64,000 nt of DNA from Pygmaiobacter massiliensis (GCF_900199435.1 NZ_OAML01000003.1:186001-250000), one strand, 5' to 3'. Counted from the stretch's first letter, positions 51,677-62,667 are shown. A program made the numbers and translations. The notes: generated by a model from the letters alone, not told the origin.

Positions 51677-52693
51677 ATGTTTAATAAAGATATTGGTATC
51701 GACCTTGGTACCGCCAATACTCTGGTTTATATGAAAGGCAAAGGCATCATCATGCGCGAGCCCAGCGTGGTTGCTGTGGATACCAAAACCGATACCGTCC
51801 GCTATGTTGGCCACGAGGCAAAAGAGGTCATCGGCCGTACCCCCGGCAGCATTGTTGCTGTGCGCCCGCTGAAAGATGGCGTTATTGCCGACTTTGACAT
51901 CACCGCTTCGATGCTGCAGATTTTCATCAAAAAGGTTTGCGGTTCCGGTATGTTCGTGCGTCCGCGCGTCGTCATCTGCATTCCGTCCGGCGTTACGGAA
52001 GTAGAGCGCCGTGCTGTGCGTGAAGCCAGCCTGAAAGCCGGTGCACGTCAGGTGCTCGTCATCGAAGAGCCCATGGCAGCAGCAATCGGCGCAGGCCTGC
52101 CTGTTTCTGAAGCAACCGGCAGCATGGTTGTGGATATCGGCGGCGGCACCAGCGAGGTCGCTGTAATCTCGCTCGGCGGCATTGTTGCAGCGCGCAGTGT
52201 GCGCGTTGGCGGCGATGAGTTCGATGGAGCCATCATTGCTTATATCAAGAGAAAATACAATCTGCTCATCGGTGAGCGTACCGCTGAGATGATTAAAATC
52301 GAAATTGGCTCGGCTTATAAACTCGAGACCGAGACCAGCATCGAAATTAAAGGCCGCAATCTGGTAGACGGCCTGCCGAAGAACATCATCGTCCACAGCG
52401 AAGAGGTGCGCGAGGCACTCGCTGAGAGCCTTGAGCGCGTCGTGGATGCAATTAAAGAGACGCTGGAGCGCACCCCGCCTGAGCTTGCTGCGGATATCAT
52501 TGACCACGGCATCATCCTCACCGGCGGCGGCGCATTGCTGCGCGGTCTGGACCAGCTGATTAACAAATTCACCGGCATCGATGTGCACATCGCAGAAAAT
52601 CCGCTGGATTGTGTAGCACTCGGCTCTGGCATGGTGCTGGACAACATTGACCTGCTGGCAGAGGTTGTGGCAGATTCTGACCGCAAATTTTAA
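51677..52693 (+). CDS. mreB: Rod shape-determining protein MreB
   Basis: The product has 338 residues. ATG 51677 has GAGGA six bases upstream; ATG 51671 touches the ribosome site and is less likely. Actin-fold blocks are [19 protein letters not shown], then [16 protein letters not shown] and [13 protein letters not shown]. It forms membrane-bound filaments that guide lateral wall synthesis, with MreC, MreD and PBP2 encoded after it. The distance to mreC (286 bases) is unusually long for this operon. Confidence 0.97.
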   Translation: MFNKDIGIDLGTANTLVYMKGKGIIMREPSVVAVDTKTDTVRYVGHEAKEVIGRTPGSIVAVRPLKDGVIADFDITASMLQIFIKKVCGSGMFVRPRVVICIPSGVTEVERRAVREASLKAGARQVLVIEEPMAAAIGAGLPVSEATGSMVVDIGGGTSEVAVISLGGIVAARSVRVGGDEFDGAIIAYIKRKYNLLIGERTAEMIKIEIGSAYKLETETSIEIKGRNLVDGLPKNIIVHSEEVREALAESLERVVDAIKETLERTPPELAADIIDHGIILTGGGALLRGLDQLINKFTGIDVHIAENPLDCVALGSGMVLDNIDLLAEVVADSDRKF

Positions 52694-52708
52694 GGCAAAC
52701 CCGTACGA

Positions 52709-52743
52709 TGCAAAACGGATGGGTTGAGCACCGCCGTTTTGCA
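52709..52743 (+). repeat. Hairpin right after mreB
   Basis: TGCAAAACGG (52709-52718) pairs perfectly with CCGTTTTGCA (52734-52743) across a 15-base loop. No T-run follows, so mRNA stabilisation is more likely than termination. Confidence 0.45.
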
Positions 52744-52885
52744 CAGCAGGGGAAGCTCTAAAGCATCTGTGCTGATGAGGTCGGAGCGGCTGTGGGTTCG
52801 GACGTTTTGCGCAAAGCGTAAAAACGCGGTACCGTGGCCGGGCTGCTCGCCGGCAGCATCAGCGGATTGATAAACGAAACCAAGA

Positions 52886-52939
52886 GGGGCAGCGGCACAC
52901 GGGGACGTATTGCGTTCCCTGATGTCGGCTGCCCTTTTT
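52886..52939 (+). terminator. Possible attenuator between mreB and mreC
   Basis: GGGCAGC (52887-52893) pairs with GCTGCCC (52928-52934), with an inner GGGGACG/CGTTCCC hairpin, and TTTTT follows. It lies 40 bases before mreC and may end part of the mreB transcripts. Confidence 0.55.
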
Positions 52940-52979
52940 CCAATCAAAGTTCATGAGAAAAGAGAGGTGACCACCTCGC

Positions 52980-53813
52980 GTGAGAGATTTTTTTCATACC
53001 GTAAAATTTAAGGTATTGATGGCGCTTGTGGTTGTGCTGGCCGGCGTTATGACCTATGCCGCAGCCAACGGGCGACTGACAGCGGCCCCGCAAGAGCTGT
53101 TGGGTGCAATCGCGGTTCCGTTCCAAAAAATGGCGACCGCCATCACCAACAAAAGCGAGGCGTTTGTCAACAAGTACATCTCTATCGATAAGGTGATGGA
53201 CGAAAACGAAGCATTGAAGAAAGAGATTTCTGAAATGCGCGCGAAGATGACCGACTATGACGCGATGAAAGCGGAGAATGAGCAGCTGCGCAAAGCATGG
53301 GGCATTTTAGAAGAGAACCCCAGCTATGAAGTCGTGAATGCCAACGTCATTGGTCGTGACCCGCTCGAAAAATACTATTCGTTCACCATTGATAAAGGCA
53401 CTCGCCATGGCATCAAAGTGAAAGACTGCGTCATTGGCAGCAACGGCATCGTGGGCAGAGTGATTGAAGTTGGCCCGAACTATGCGAAGGTCAGCACTAT
53501 TCTTGACCCCTCCGTTTCGATTGGCGCTATCGTCAGCCGCACCCGTGACAACGGGCTGATCGGCGGCGATGCAGAACTTGCACTCGATAAAAAATGCACG
53601 ATGACGCTGTTGGCGCGCGATACCCTGGCAGCGCCGGGCGACCGCATTACCACCACCGGCCTTGGCGGGGTGTTCCCCAAAAACCTCATCGTTGGCACAG
53701 TGGAAGAAATTCTGCCCGAAACCAGCGGTACCTCGATGTACGCGGTAATCGAGCCAATTGAGGATATCGAGAGCATCAAGATGGTCATGGTCATTACGGA
53801 TTTTGACCAGTAA
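52980..53813 (+). CDS. mreC: Rod shape-determining protein MreC
   Basis: The product has 277 residues. GTG 52980 is the start; GAGGTGACC upstream is a long anti-Shine-Dalgarno match but lies in a small hairpin (GAGGT/ACCTC). A membrane helix (about 10-30) is followed by a coiled coil (DENEALKKEISEMRAKM, about 75-105) and the beta-barrel MreC domain with NGIVGRVIEVGPNYAKVSTI. It links MreB to wall enzymes outside the membrane. Confidence 0.94.
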   Translation: MRDFFHTVKFKVLMALVVVLAGVMTYAAANGRLTAAPQELLGAIAVPFQKMATAITNKSEAFVNKYISIDKVMDENEALKKEISEMRAKMTDYDAMKAENEQLRKAWGILEENPSYEVVNANVIGRDPLEKYYSFTIDKGTRHGIKVKDCVIGSNGIVGRVIEVGPNYAKVSTILDPSVSIGAIVSRTRDNGLIGGDAELALDKKCTMTLLARDTLAAPGDRITTTGLGGVFPKNLIVGTVEEILPETSGTSMYAVIEPIEDIESIKMVMVITDFDQ

Positions 53814-53824
53814 GGAGCATAGGC

Positions 53825-54349
53825 ATGGATTCACGCAAACGCAAACTCACGGTTGCGGCAAAGCACACCTGCTATATTCTGCTGATGCTGCTGGGCTACG
53901 TGCTGCAAACCACGCCGGGGCTTTTTACGCTTTGGGGCATCAAACCCATCTGGGTAGTGCCGCTGGCCGTTGTCATTTCGGCGTATGAGGGAGAGTACAT
54001 TGGTGCGCTGTACGGCATGCTGGCAGGCCTTTTTTGGGAGCTTGCCGCGGGCCGCATCATCGGCAGTTTTTCGGTGATGATGATTCTGCTTTGTTTTTTA
54101 ACGGGCGTTTCCATCGCACTGTATCTGCGCCGCACCGTCCTTAACCTCTCGCTGCTCTCCGGTTTTTGCTTACTGCTGATCGGCAGTGCGGATTTTGTTT
54201 TTTCGTACTGGCTGCAGGGGTACGGTGCAGTATCCGGCGTCTACTTCAGGCAGGTGCTGCCCACTGTAATCTACTCTGGCGCATGTACCTTTATTAATGT
54301 TTGGCTGGTCAAACGCATCCACGCCAAATTTGTTTATGAGGACGCATAG
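53825..54349 (+). CDS. mreD: Rod shape-determining protein MreD
   Basis: The product has 174 residues with five or six hydrophobic segments (CYILLMLLGYVLQTTPGLF, MLAGLFWELAAGRIIGSFSV and others), as in MreD. It lies 11 bases after mreC with AAGGAG before ATG. Its sequence is weakly conserved, and the call rests on topology, size and place in the operon. Confidence 0.88.
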   Translation: MDSRKRKLTVAAKHTCYILLMLLGYVLQTTPGLFTLWGIKPIWVVPLAVVISAYEGEYIGALYGMLAGLFWELAAGRIIGSFSVMMILLCFLTGVSIALYLRRTVLNLSLLSGFCLLLIGSADFVFSYWLQGYGAVSGVYFRQVLPTVIYSGACTFINVWLVKRIHAKFVYEDA

Positions 54350-54389
54350 CAAATTGAAGACCAAGAAAAAAGAAAGGCGGTGACCGCCG

Positions 54390-56432
54390 ATGAAGGATCA
54401 CTTAAAGCACCGTGCGGTTGCACTGCTGCTGGCGCTTACGTTTGTATTCGGTATCTTCTCGCTTAAGCTGTTTCAGCTGCAGGTGGTAGACGGCGAAGAA
54501 TATTACGACAAAGCAACCTCCACCACGCTGATTACGCTGCCTGTTACGGCAGCGCGCGGCGAGATTGTCGACCGCTACGGTCGACCAATCGCGACCAACC
54601 GGCAGGCATATAATGTGCGGCTTGTCAAAGCAATGCTGCCGGACGAAACCCTCAATGAAACATTGGTTGCGCTGATACAGATTTTTACCGCCAATGGCGA
54701 AAGCTGGAACGATGCGGCGCCGCTTTCTACCACTGCGCCGTATACATTTGATACCGAGCGGGAATCTGCCGTGGCAAAGATGAAGGAAAAGCTGGGTCTT
54801 GCGCAGTATGCGACACCCCAAAACGTTTACGACCAGATGGTAAAACGCTACGAGCTGGAAACAGTGCCGGCAGAATATCAGCGTGCGCTGGCAGGGCTGC
54901 GTTACCAGATGGAATATGAAGAGTACGGGCTTGTTACGCCATTTGTCATCGCAAGCGATGTTTCCATCCGTACCGTGTCCCAAATCAAAGAGCACAACCT
55001 CGACCTTCCGGGCGTGGATATCGTGGAAGAAGCAATTCGCAGCTATCCCGACCCGACCCTGATGCCACACATTCTGGGCAGCATCGGCAAGATTGACGCA
55101 GAGGAATGGAAAAACCTCTACAAAGGCCAGACCGGCTATAAAATGAACGACCTGGTTGGCAAAAGCGGCATCGAAAAGGCTTATGAGAAGCAGCTGAAAG
55201 GCATTGATGGCAAAATGACCATCGAACGCACAAAGTCCGGGCAGATTCTTTCCACCAATGTAGTGGAAGAAGCACAACCGGGCGATACCGTGGTGCTGAC
55301 CATCGATAAGAACCTGCAGGCAGCGGCGCAGAAGATTCTCGAAAAACAGATTGTTGAGCTGCAAAAGCGTGCAGAGGCAAATCGTGAGCCCGGACCGGGT
55401 GGCGGCGCGCTCGTTGTTATTGATGTAAAAACGGGCGGTGTACTTGCAGCGGCTACTTACCCCAGCTACGATATCACAACGTACAAAACCGCTGCCGGGT
55501 ATGCCCAGTATGCAAGTGATGAAACACTGCCGCTTTTCAACCGTGCATTCAACGGGCTTTACCGTCCGGGTTCTACGTTTAAAGTGGCGGTCGCCACCGA
55601 CGGTCTGATGACCGGCACAGTGGACGCCAACTATACGCTGCGCTGCGGCGGTGTGTATACCTTCTGGTCTGACTATCAGCCCAAATGTACGCATGTCCAC
55701 GGCAACGAAAATGCTGCTACTGCACTGCGAGATTCCTGCAATATCTATTTTTACGACCTCGGCCGTCGGCTGGGCGTTGAAAGCTTCAACTCGGTTGCGG
55801 AAACCCTAGGCTTCGGCGCCAAAACCGGGCTTGAAATCAGCGAAGCTGCGGGCAACCTTTCCACCGAAGAATACTTTAATGCCAACCACAAAAACGAGCG
55901 CTGGCAGAAAGGTAACGTTATTCAGGCGGCCATTGGACAGATGGATACTCAGGTTACCCCGGTACAGCTTGCAACCTATGCTTGCAGCCTTGCCAACAAG
56001 GGCGACCGCCTGCGCACCCACTTGGTAGATGGCATCCGCACCTATAATTTTGATGAGCTACTGCAAAAAACCGAACCGGAAATAGTGGCAAAGCTGGATG
56101 CAGACCAGGCAACACTGGATGCAACCTTTGCAACGGTAGAAGAGGGCATGTTGATGGCAAGCCGCACCGGTACTGCCACCCAGTTCCTCGGCAACTATGT
56201 GTACAACATCGCCAGCAAAACCGGTACTTCGCAGAACGCGAAAGGCTTCTATGATGCAACGATTGTTGCCTATGGCCCCACCGAAGAGCCGGAGCTTGCA
56301 ATCGGCGCCGTCGTAGAAAGCGCCGGCAACGGTTACCAGCTGGCACGGATGGTGCGTGATATTTTTGATGAGTATTACGCAGGCAAAAACCAGAATACCG
56401 AAATCGCTTCTGCCGGAATGCTGCTGGGCTAA
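54390..56432 (+). CDS. mrdA: Penicillin-binding protein 2 (elongation transpeptidase)
   Basis: The product has 680 residues. One N-terminal membrane helix (VALLLALTFVFGIFSLKLF) and a pedestal domain with AARGEIVDRYGRPIATN precede the transpeptidase. Active-site motifs are GSTFK (Ser near 394), SCN near 448 and KTGT near 610. It crosslinks peptidoglycan in side-wall growth and works with RodA and MreBCD. rodA is not adjacent. The start lies next to GGCGGTGACCGCC, an extended ribosome site that can form a hairpin. Confidence 0.95.
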   Translation: MKDHLKHRAVALLLALTFVFGIFSLKLFQLQVVDGEEYYDKATSTTLITLPVTAARGEIVDRYGRPIATNRQAYNVRLVKAMLPDETLNETLVALIQIFTANGESWNDAAPLSTTAPYTFDTERESAVAKMKEKLGLAQYATPQNVYDQMVKRYELETVPAEYQRALAGLRYQMEYEEYGLVTPFVIASDVSIRTVSQIKEHNLDLPGVDIVEEAIRSYPDPTLMPHILGSIGKIDAEEWKNLYKGQTGYKMNDLVGKSGIEKAYEKQLKGIDGKMTIERTKSGQILSTNVVEEAQPGDTVVLTIDKNLQAAAQKILEKQIVELQKRAEANREPGPGGGALVVIDVKTGGVLAAATYPSYDITTYKTAAGYAQYASDETLPLFNRAFNGLYRPGSTFKVAVATDGLMTGTVDANYTLRCGGVYTFWSDYQPKCTHVHGNENAATALRDSCNIYFYDLGRRLGVESFNSVAETLGFGAKTGLEISEAAGNLSTEEYFNANHKNERWQKGNVIQAAIGQMDTQVTPVQLATYACSLANKGDRLRTHLVDGIRTYNFDELLQKTEPEIVAKLDADQATLDATFATVEEGMLMASRTGTATQFLGNYVYNIASKTGTSQNAKGFYDATIVAYGPTEEPELAIGAVVESAGNGYQLARMVRDIFDEYYAGKNQNTEIASAGMLLG

Positions 56433-56476
56433 TGCTCACTATACGGCAAAGCCGAAGCAATAGAAACAATTTTTGC

Positions 56477-56514
56477 AAAAGCGCCTGTCTTCCACGCCGG
56501 AAACAGGCGCTTTT
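56477..56514 (+). terminator. Terminator of the mre-mrdA operon
   Basis: AAAAGCGCCTGT pairs with ACAGGCGCTTTT across a loop of about 14 bases. Confidence 0.85.
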
Positions 56515-56548
56515 GTGCAATATTTTTCCCAGCCGGACGGAAAATTCA

Positions 56549-56577
56549 TTGTTATTCCGAAAACGGTATGATATACT
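56549..56577 (+). promoter_or_regulatory. Promoter of the MinD-like gene
   Basis: TTGTTA at 56549-56554, a 17-bp spacer and TATACT at 56572-56577 with TGA before it, an extended -10. Confidence 0.8.
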
Positions 56578-56615
56578 GATAACATCTATCGAAAGCAATC
56601 AAAAAAGGGGAGCGC

Positions 56616-57350
56616 ATGGGGGCAAAGGTTATTATGGTGGCGTCTGGCAAAGGCGGCACCGGTAAAAGTACACTTTCTGTTTTGCTCGCGGCAGAGCTTG
56701 CCGCGGCGGGAAAACGGACCCTGCTGATCGAACTGGATTCCGGATTGCGCAGCGTTGACATTATCGCCGGCGTTTGCGGCAAAACGGTTTATGACATTGA
56801 GGATATTCTTTCGGGCCGGTGCGAAGCGGACAAAGCCGTAGTGCAAAGCCCGTTGTATCCCGGTCTTTCAGTCGTCAGTGCGCCGTACAGCGGCGGTGAA
56901 ATCCGCCCCGAGGCACTGCGGGTGATGGTAAACAAAATGATGCCGGTGTTCGACATTGTTTTGCTGGATACCGCCGCAGGGCTGGGCGCACCTTTTTTGG
57001 CAGCAAAAGCAGTAGCTTCCATGGCGCTTGTTGTGATTACGCCGGACGCGGTCACCATGCGGGATGGCCGTATTGTAGCAGATGAGTTGTTTGATGCCGG
57101 TATGCCGGAAATTCGCCTTATCATCAATCGTGTAGCGGTTGGGCGCGGGGCCAAAAACCCTGTCAGCAACCTGGATGAATGCATTGACACCGTAGGCGCA
57201 CAGCTGATTGGTGTGGTGCCTGCCTCGCAGGAAATTGCCTTTGCTGCGGCCGAGGGCCGTGTGCTGGGCGCAGCTTCAGACGAAAAACTTATCATGCGGA
57301 GCATCGCTTTTCGCATTTTGGGCGAAGACGCCCCGCTTGTGATTCGATAA
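56616..57350 (+). CDS. minD: MinD-like P-loop ATPase
   Basis: The product has 244 residues. The deviant Walker A is [12 protein letters not shown] near residues 9-20; switch regions [15 protein letters not shown] and [13 protein letters not shown] follow, typical of MinD/ParA. MinD has Asp-Leu-Gly in switch I (DIGLRNLD), here DSGLRSVD. The C-terminal amphipathic membrane helix of classical MinD is not evident, and minC and minE are not adjacent. Its place after mreBCD supports a septum-placement role. The alternative is a ParA-like ATPase with another cargo. Confidence 0.8.
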   Translation: MGAKVIMVASGKGGTGKSTLSVLLAAELAAAGKRTLLIELDSGLRSVDIIAGVCGKTVYDIEDILSGRCEADKAVVQSPLYPGLSVVSAPYSGGEIRPEALRVMVNKMMPVFDIVLLDTAAGLGAPFLAAKAVASMALVVITPDAVTMRDGRIVADELFDAGMPEIRLIINRVAVGRGAKNPVSNLDECIDTVGAQLIGVVPASQEIAFAAAEGRVLGAASDEKLIMRSIAFRILGEDAPLVIR

Positions 57351-57411
57351 TTTTGCCAAAGATACCAAGGGGCGAGTCAATCGCCCGGAAATAAACCGAA
57401 GGAGGATGGTT

Positions 57412-57816
57412 ATGAACATTGCAATCATTGCACACGATTCTAAAAAAGAACTGATGGTGCAGTTTTGTATCGCGTATTGTCGCGTGCTCAGCCAGCATAA
57501 TTTAATCGCAACCGGCACCACCGGTAAAATGGTAGCGGAGGCCACCGGGCTTTCCATCCAGCGCTTCCTTTCGGGCACCCACGGCGGCGACCAGCAGATC
57601 GCGGCGCGGATCGCCTGTAACGAAATCGACCTGTTGCTTTTCTTCCGAGACCCCATCTCGGCAAAGCCGCATGAGCCGAATGAGCTGAACTTACTGCGCC
57701 TTTGTGACGTACACAACATCCCCGTTGCCACCAACATTGCAACGGCGGAGGTTTTGATCCACGGCCTGGAGCGCGGAGACCTTGATTGGCGTAATATCGT
57801 CAACCCCAAGGCTTAA
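57412..57816 (+). CDS. mgsA: Methylglyoxal synthase
   Basis: The product has 134 residues. ATG 57412 has AGGAGG six bases upstream; ATG 57406 touches it. Conserved blocks are [32 protein letters not shown] near 57-70 and LLFFRDP near 79-85. It converts dihydroxyacetone phosphate to methylglyoxal and phosphate, a bypass used when sugar phosphates pile up. It is co-directional with the MinD-like gene, 61 bases after it. Confidence 0.94.
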   Translation: MNIAIIAHDSKKELMVQFCIAYCRVLSQHNLIATGTTGKMVAEATGLSIQRFLSGTHGGDQQIAARIACNEIDLLLFFRDPISAKPHEPNELNLLRLCDVHNIPVATNIATAEVLIHGLERGDLDWRNIVNPKA

Positions 57817-57847
57817 GGCCGGACCGAACATAATCATTGTAACCTCT

Positions 57848-57875
57848 ACAGGCCTGCCCCCAGGGGTCGGCCTGT
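57848..57875 (+). terminator. Weak terminator between mgsA and hisS
   Basis: ACAGGCC (57848-57854) pairs with GGCCTGT (57869-57875), with inner CCCC/GGGG; AATTTGATT follows, a poor T-run. It may give partial termination. Confidence 0.5.
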
Positions 57876-57940
57876 AATTTGATTCAGAGGGTACCCCAGC
57901 GCGCAGTTTGCGCGAGCTTGAGAAAGGACGATGAAACAGC

Positions 57941-59197
<1,257 letters not shown>

Positions 59198-59243
59198 ACC
59201 GTTATAAAATAGCTTTATTATACAAAAAGGAATGTTGCTAATT

Positions 59244-61034
59244 ATGGAAACTATGGGCAATCTGCGCCGCACTGCTTATTGCGGCGAACTTACCACCGAA
59301 GACATCGGCAAAGAGATTATCGTTGCCGGTTCTATCGCCAAAAGCCGCGACCTCGGCGGCGTCGTTTTTGCAGACCTGCGCGATACCACTGGTATTTTGC
59401 AGCTCAGCTTTGACGATTCTTCTGACCGCGAAGTGTTTGAAAAAGCCTCGGCTTTAAAAACCGAGTATGTTATCATCGCAAAAGGCGAACTGCGCCGCCG
59501 CGAAAGTATCAACAAAACCATCCCCACCGGTGAAATTGAGCTTTTCGTCACCGAGCTGCGGATACTCTCTGCCGCAGAAACCACCCCGTTTGAGCTGCGC
59601 GATAATATCAAGGTAAAGGACGAGCTGCGTCTGCGTTATCGTTACCTTGACTTGCGCCGCGAATCGATGCACTATCCCATCGTGCTGCGCAGCAGAATTG
59701 CAAAAATTATCCGCGATTACTATTGCGACAATCACTTCTGTGAAATTGAGACTCCGATTCTTATCAAATCCACACCGGAAGGCGCGCGTGATTACCTGGT
59801 GCCGAGCCGTGTACAGCCGGGCCATTTCTATGCGCTGCCGCAGTCCCCGCAGCTGTACAAGCAGATTTTGATGCTCTCCGGCTTCGACCGCTACTTCCAG
59901 ATTGCTCGTTGCTTCCGCGATGAGGACCTGCGTGCAGACCGCCAGCCGGAATTTACTCAGGTGGATATGGAGATGAGCTTCGTTTCTGAGGAGGACGTAG
60001 AGTCCATGAACGAAGGTCTCGTTAAAAAGCTCTTTAAAGAGGTTCTTGACGTAGATGTGCCCACCCCGTTTATCCGCATGCCTTATGTGGAGGCAATGGA
60101 GCGCTTTGGTTCGGATAAGCCGGACACCCGCTTTGGCCTGGAGCTGAAAAACGTAACCGAGCTGCTGAAAGGCTGCGAGTTTGCTGTGTTCAAAGGTGCC
60201 ATTGAGGCAGGCGGCAGTGTGCGCTGCATCAACGCAAAAGGTCTTGCAGACCAGCTGAGCCGAAAAGCCATTGATAAGCTGACCGAAGTGGTGAAAACCT
60301 ATGGCGCCAAAGGCCTTGCTTACACCCGCCTTACTGCAGACGGCGAAACTTCGAGCTTTGAGAAATTCCTCACCGAAGAAGAGAAGCTGGCACTGCGCAA
60401 AGCTGCCGATGTCGAAACCGGCGACGTGCTTCTGATTGTGGCAGACGAAAACGACGAGCACGTTTTTGCAGCCCTTGGCGCACTGCGTCTTGAAATTGCG
60501 AAAAAATGCGACCTTATCAATCCGGATCAGTTCAACTTCCTGTGGGTTACTGATTTCCCGTTCTTCGAGTACAGCGAAAACGAAGGCCGCTTTATGGCAA
60601 AACACAACCCGTTCACCCTGCCGCGCGAAGAAGATCTCGACAAAATTGAGAGCGACCCGGGCAGCGTGCGCGCACGTGCTTACGATATGGTGCTCAACGG
60701 CTGCGAAGTCGGCGGTGGCTCCATGCGTATCAACGACCCTGCCATGCAGGAGCGTATGCTCAAAGCGCTCGGCTTTAGCGAAGAGCGTGCCCGCGAAAGC
60801 TTTGGCTTCTTGATGGACGCTTACAAATTTGGCGCACCCCCCCACGGTGGCATGGCCTTTGGCTTTGACCGTTTGGTGATGCTGATGCTGAAAAAAGATT
60901 CCATCCGCGATGTCATCGCGTTCCCGAAAGTACAGAATGCCGGCGAGCCGATGAGCGGCTGCCCGGACCTCGTCGAGAACAAACAGCTTGATGAGCTTTC
61001 CATCCAGCTTGCACTGCCGGTGGAAGAAAACTAA
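59244..61034 (+). CDS. aspS: Aspartyl-tRNA synthetase
   Basis: The product has about 596 residues. In-frame ATGs at 59232 and 59244 are both possible, since the single AAAAAGG at 59225-59230 fits neither well. An N-terminal OB fold with RTAYCGELTTEDIGKE and KSRDLGGVVFADLRDTTG is followed by the class II core with RADRQPEFTQVDMEMSF, the bacterial GAD insert, and GMAFGFDRLVML near the end. It charges tRNA-Asp; whether it also charges tRNA-Asn depends on an asnS not seen here. Confidence 0.96.
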   Translation: METMGNLRRTAYCGELTTEDIGKEIIVAGSIAKSRDLGGVVFADLRDTTGILQLSFDDSSDREVFEKASALKTEYVIIAKGELRRRESINKTIPTGEIELFVTELRILSAAETTPFELRDNIKVKDELRLRYRYLDLRRESMHYPIVLRSRIAKIIRDYYCDNHFCEIETPILIKSTPEGARDYLVPSRVQPGHFYALPQSPQLYKQILMLSGFDRYFQIARCFRDEDLRADRQPEFTQVDMEMSFVSEEDVESMNEGLVKKLFKEVLDVDVPTPFIRMPYVEAMERFGSDKPDTRFGLELKNVTELLKGCEFAVFKGAIEAGGSVRCINAKGLADQLSRKAIDKLTEVVKTYGAKGLAYTRLTADGETSSFEKFLTEEEKLALRKAADVETGDVLLIVADENDEHVFAALGALRLEIAKKCDLINPDQFNFLWVTDFPFFEYSENEGRFMAKHNPFTLPREEDLDKIESDPGSVRARAYDMVLNGCEVGGGSMRINDPAMQERMLKALGFSEERARESFGFLMDAYKFGAPPHGGMAFGFDRLVMLMLKKDSIRDVIAFPKVQNAGEPMSGCPDLVENKQLDELSIQLALPVEEN

Positions 61035-61041
61035 ACAAAAT

Positions 61042-61082
61042 GACGCCGTTTTCGGAAAAACCGAAAGCGGCGCCTTTTTTTG
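61042..61082 (+). terminator. Terminator of hisS-aspS
   Basis: GCCGTTTTCGG pairs with CCGAAAGCGGC around AAAAA, with one G-T pair, and TTTTTTT follows. Confidence 0.9.
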
Positions 61083-61269
61083 TGCATACTAAAGGAAGAC
61101 CGCTCAATGCGCCACCCGCGTATTGAGCCTTGCTTTATCTGCAAGCTCTTTGCAGCGGCGGCCCGCCTGCTAAACCAGCAGCATTTTTTCAGCTGCGCAA
61201 AGAGGGCACTTTTTGGTGTGCGGTTTGCCTTGCCGCGAAAAATACAAGATTGCTTAAAGCAATTTTGCT

Positions 61270-61299
61270 TTGACAAGGCGGCACAAAACACGGTACTTA
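61270..61299 (+). promoter_or_regulatory. Possible promoter of the MFS gene
   Basis: TTGACA at 61270-61275 and TACTTA at 61294-61299, 18 bp apart. The -10 is weak. The other bases between aspS and this gene hold no recognisable feature. Confidence 0.45.
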
Positions 61300-61336
61300 A
61301 AACAAAAGCACCGAGAGCAAAAAAAGGAGAACGTGT

Positions 61337-62518
61337 GTGGAAAGTTTTGTTTCGAAAAATAAATGGAGCCTGCTACTGGCAGGTGCGGTGGTGCAGATTT
61401 TTACCGGCGTGCCCGCCGCGTGGGGCGTGTTTCAAAAACCGGTCAAACAGGCGTTTGGCGTAGAGGATTGGTTTGCTTCAATGATTTTTGCGTTTACCGT
61501 CGGTTCGTTTGGTGTGGGCTGTATTTTAGGCGGTTTGCTGCAAGACAAAAAAGGTCCGCGCGTAGCGGGCATCGTGGGAGCAGTTATGCTTTCCGGCGGG
61601 TTTGCGTTATCCGGCCTGGTTCCGGAATCAATGCCGTGGCTGTTGTTTTTTACGTTCAGCCTTCTGGTCGGTTTGGGCTGTGCTTTTTTGTATCCCTCTG
61701 TCATGAGTGCCGCACAAAAGTGGTATAGCGATAAAAAAGGCGTGGCCACCGGTGTCATCGGCGGGGCGGTCGGGCTTTCGGGCGCGGTGCTGACTTTGCT
61801 GGGGCGCTGGTTTATAAAAATGTGGGGCATCCACGGTGCCTTTTTAGGATTTGGCGCGGTGATGGCTGTTTGTTGCGGCAGTGCCTGCATTTTGCTCTGC
61901 AACCCGCCCAAAGCGGCCCAACAACCAAAGAAAAAACAGCAGGGCAAAGACTATACCGTAAAGCAAATGCTGAAAACTAAGCAATATTATCTTGTGTTTT
62001 TTGTGGTTGCACTTGCCACACCGGCGGTGCTGCTGTTCTCCCCCATTATTGTAGAGCTGGGTGAGCAGCGCGGCCTTTCAGAGTCAGCGGCGCACCTTTC
62101 TATTATTATTGGCAGCTTTGGCAGTGCGGCCGGCCGGCTTGCCATGCCTGCACTCTCTGACAAAATTGGCCGCCGTGCAGTGGATCTCGGATTGTTTGCC
62201 GCGCTCTGTCTGCTGTCGGTTGCCTTTATTTTTGCACAGGGGTGGTGGGTTATCGCAGGCTATACTGTGCTGACTTTCTGCTATTCCGGTGAGGCCGCGG
62301 TAATTCCTGCACTGGGTACCGACCTTTTTGGCTTTAAAAATGCGGGTGTCAACTACGGGTTTCTCGCACTGGGCATGAGCCTTGGCAGCGTGGTGTTTTC
62401 TCTGATTGCCGGCGGCTTTGGAGCTGTGCTGGCACGCAATATCATTGCCATTGCCGCCACCGCGCTGGGGTTTGTGCTGCTGCTATTCTTGAAACCCACG
62501 CAGGGCAAAAAGCTTTAA
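61337..62518 (+). CDS. OxlT-like MFS transporter
   Basis: The product has 393 residues and 12 membrane segments. GTG 61337 has AAGGAG seven bases upstream. The opening SLLLAGAVVQIFTGVPAAWG, then QDKKGPR between helices 2 and 3, and MPALSDKIGRRAVD in the middle loop fit the oxalate:formate/monocarboxylate antiporter branch. Lactate or another organic acid is a possible substrate, which the sequence cannot settle. It has its own terminator. Confidence 0.9.
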   Translation: MESFVSKNKWSLLLAGAVVQIFTGVPAAWGVFQKPVKQAFGVEDWFASMIFAFTVGSFGVGCILGGLLQDKKGPRVAGIVGAVMLSGGFALSGLVPESMPWLLFFTFSLLVGLGCAFLYPSVMSAAQKWYSDKKGVATGVIGGAVGLSGAVLTLLGRWFIKMWGIHGAFLGFGAVMAVCCGSACILLCNPPKAAQQPKKKQQGKDYTVKQMLKTKQYYLVFFVVALATPAVLLFSPIIVELGEQRGLSESAAHLSIIIGSFGSAAGRLAMPALSDKIGRRAVDLGLFAALCLLSVAFIFAQGWWVIAGYTVLTFCYSGEAAVIPALGTDLFGFKNAGVNYGFLALGMSLGSVVFSLIAGGFGAVLARNIIAIAATALGFVLLLFLKPTQGKKL

Positions 62519-62583
62519 ACGGTTACCGTGTAATTAGCAAGTTGCAAGCCGCAACGCTGGTTTGCTTTATATGAAGAAAAAAG

Positions 62584-62617
62584 AACCCTGCAATGGCATT
62601 GCGCCATGCAGGGTTTT
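62584..62617. terminator. Bidirectional terminator after the MFS gene
   Basis: AACCCTGC and an inner ATGGC pair with GCCAT and GCAGGGTT, with A bases before and TTTT after. It serves the MFS gene and perhaps the converging GNAT gene. Confidence 0.85.
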
Positions 62618-62667
62618 TGATATGTGTTTTGTAAGCTAACTTGGCAAGTGATAAAAGAAAGTGTTGC

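Noticed and set aside
51491-52744. 417-codon open frame opposite mreB
   Set aside because: Codon bias of mreB leaves the opposite strand open. There is no ribosome site and no recognisable domain. The same holds for long frames opposite mrdA (54402-55700), aspS (59454-60845), gpmI (24220-25206) and pgk (26302-27462).
57817-57940. T-box leader before hisS
   Set aside because: GAGGGTACCCC looks a little like the T-box sequence, but the leader is only about 125 bases. It has no stem I, no specifier loop and no proper antiterminator-terminator pair.
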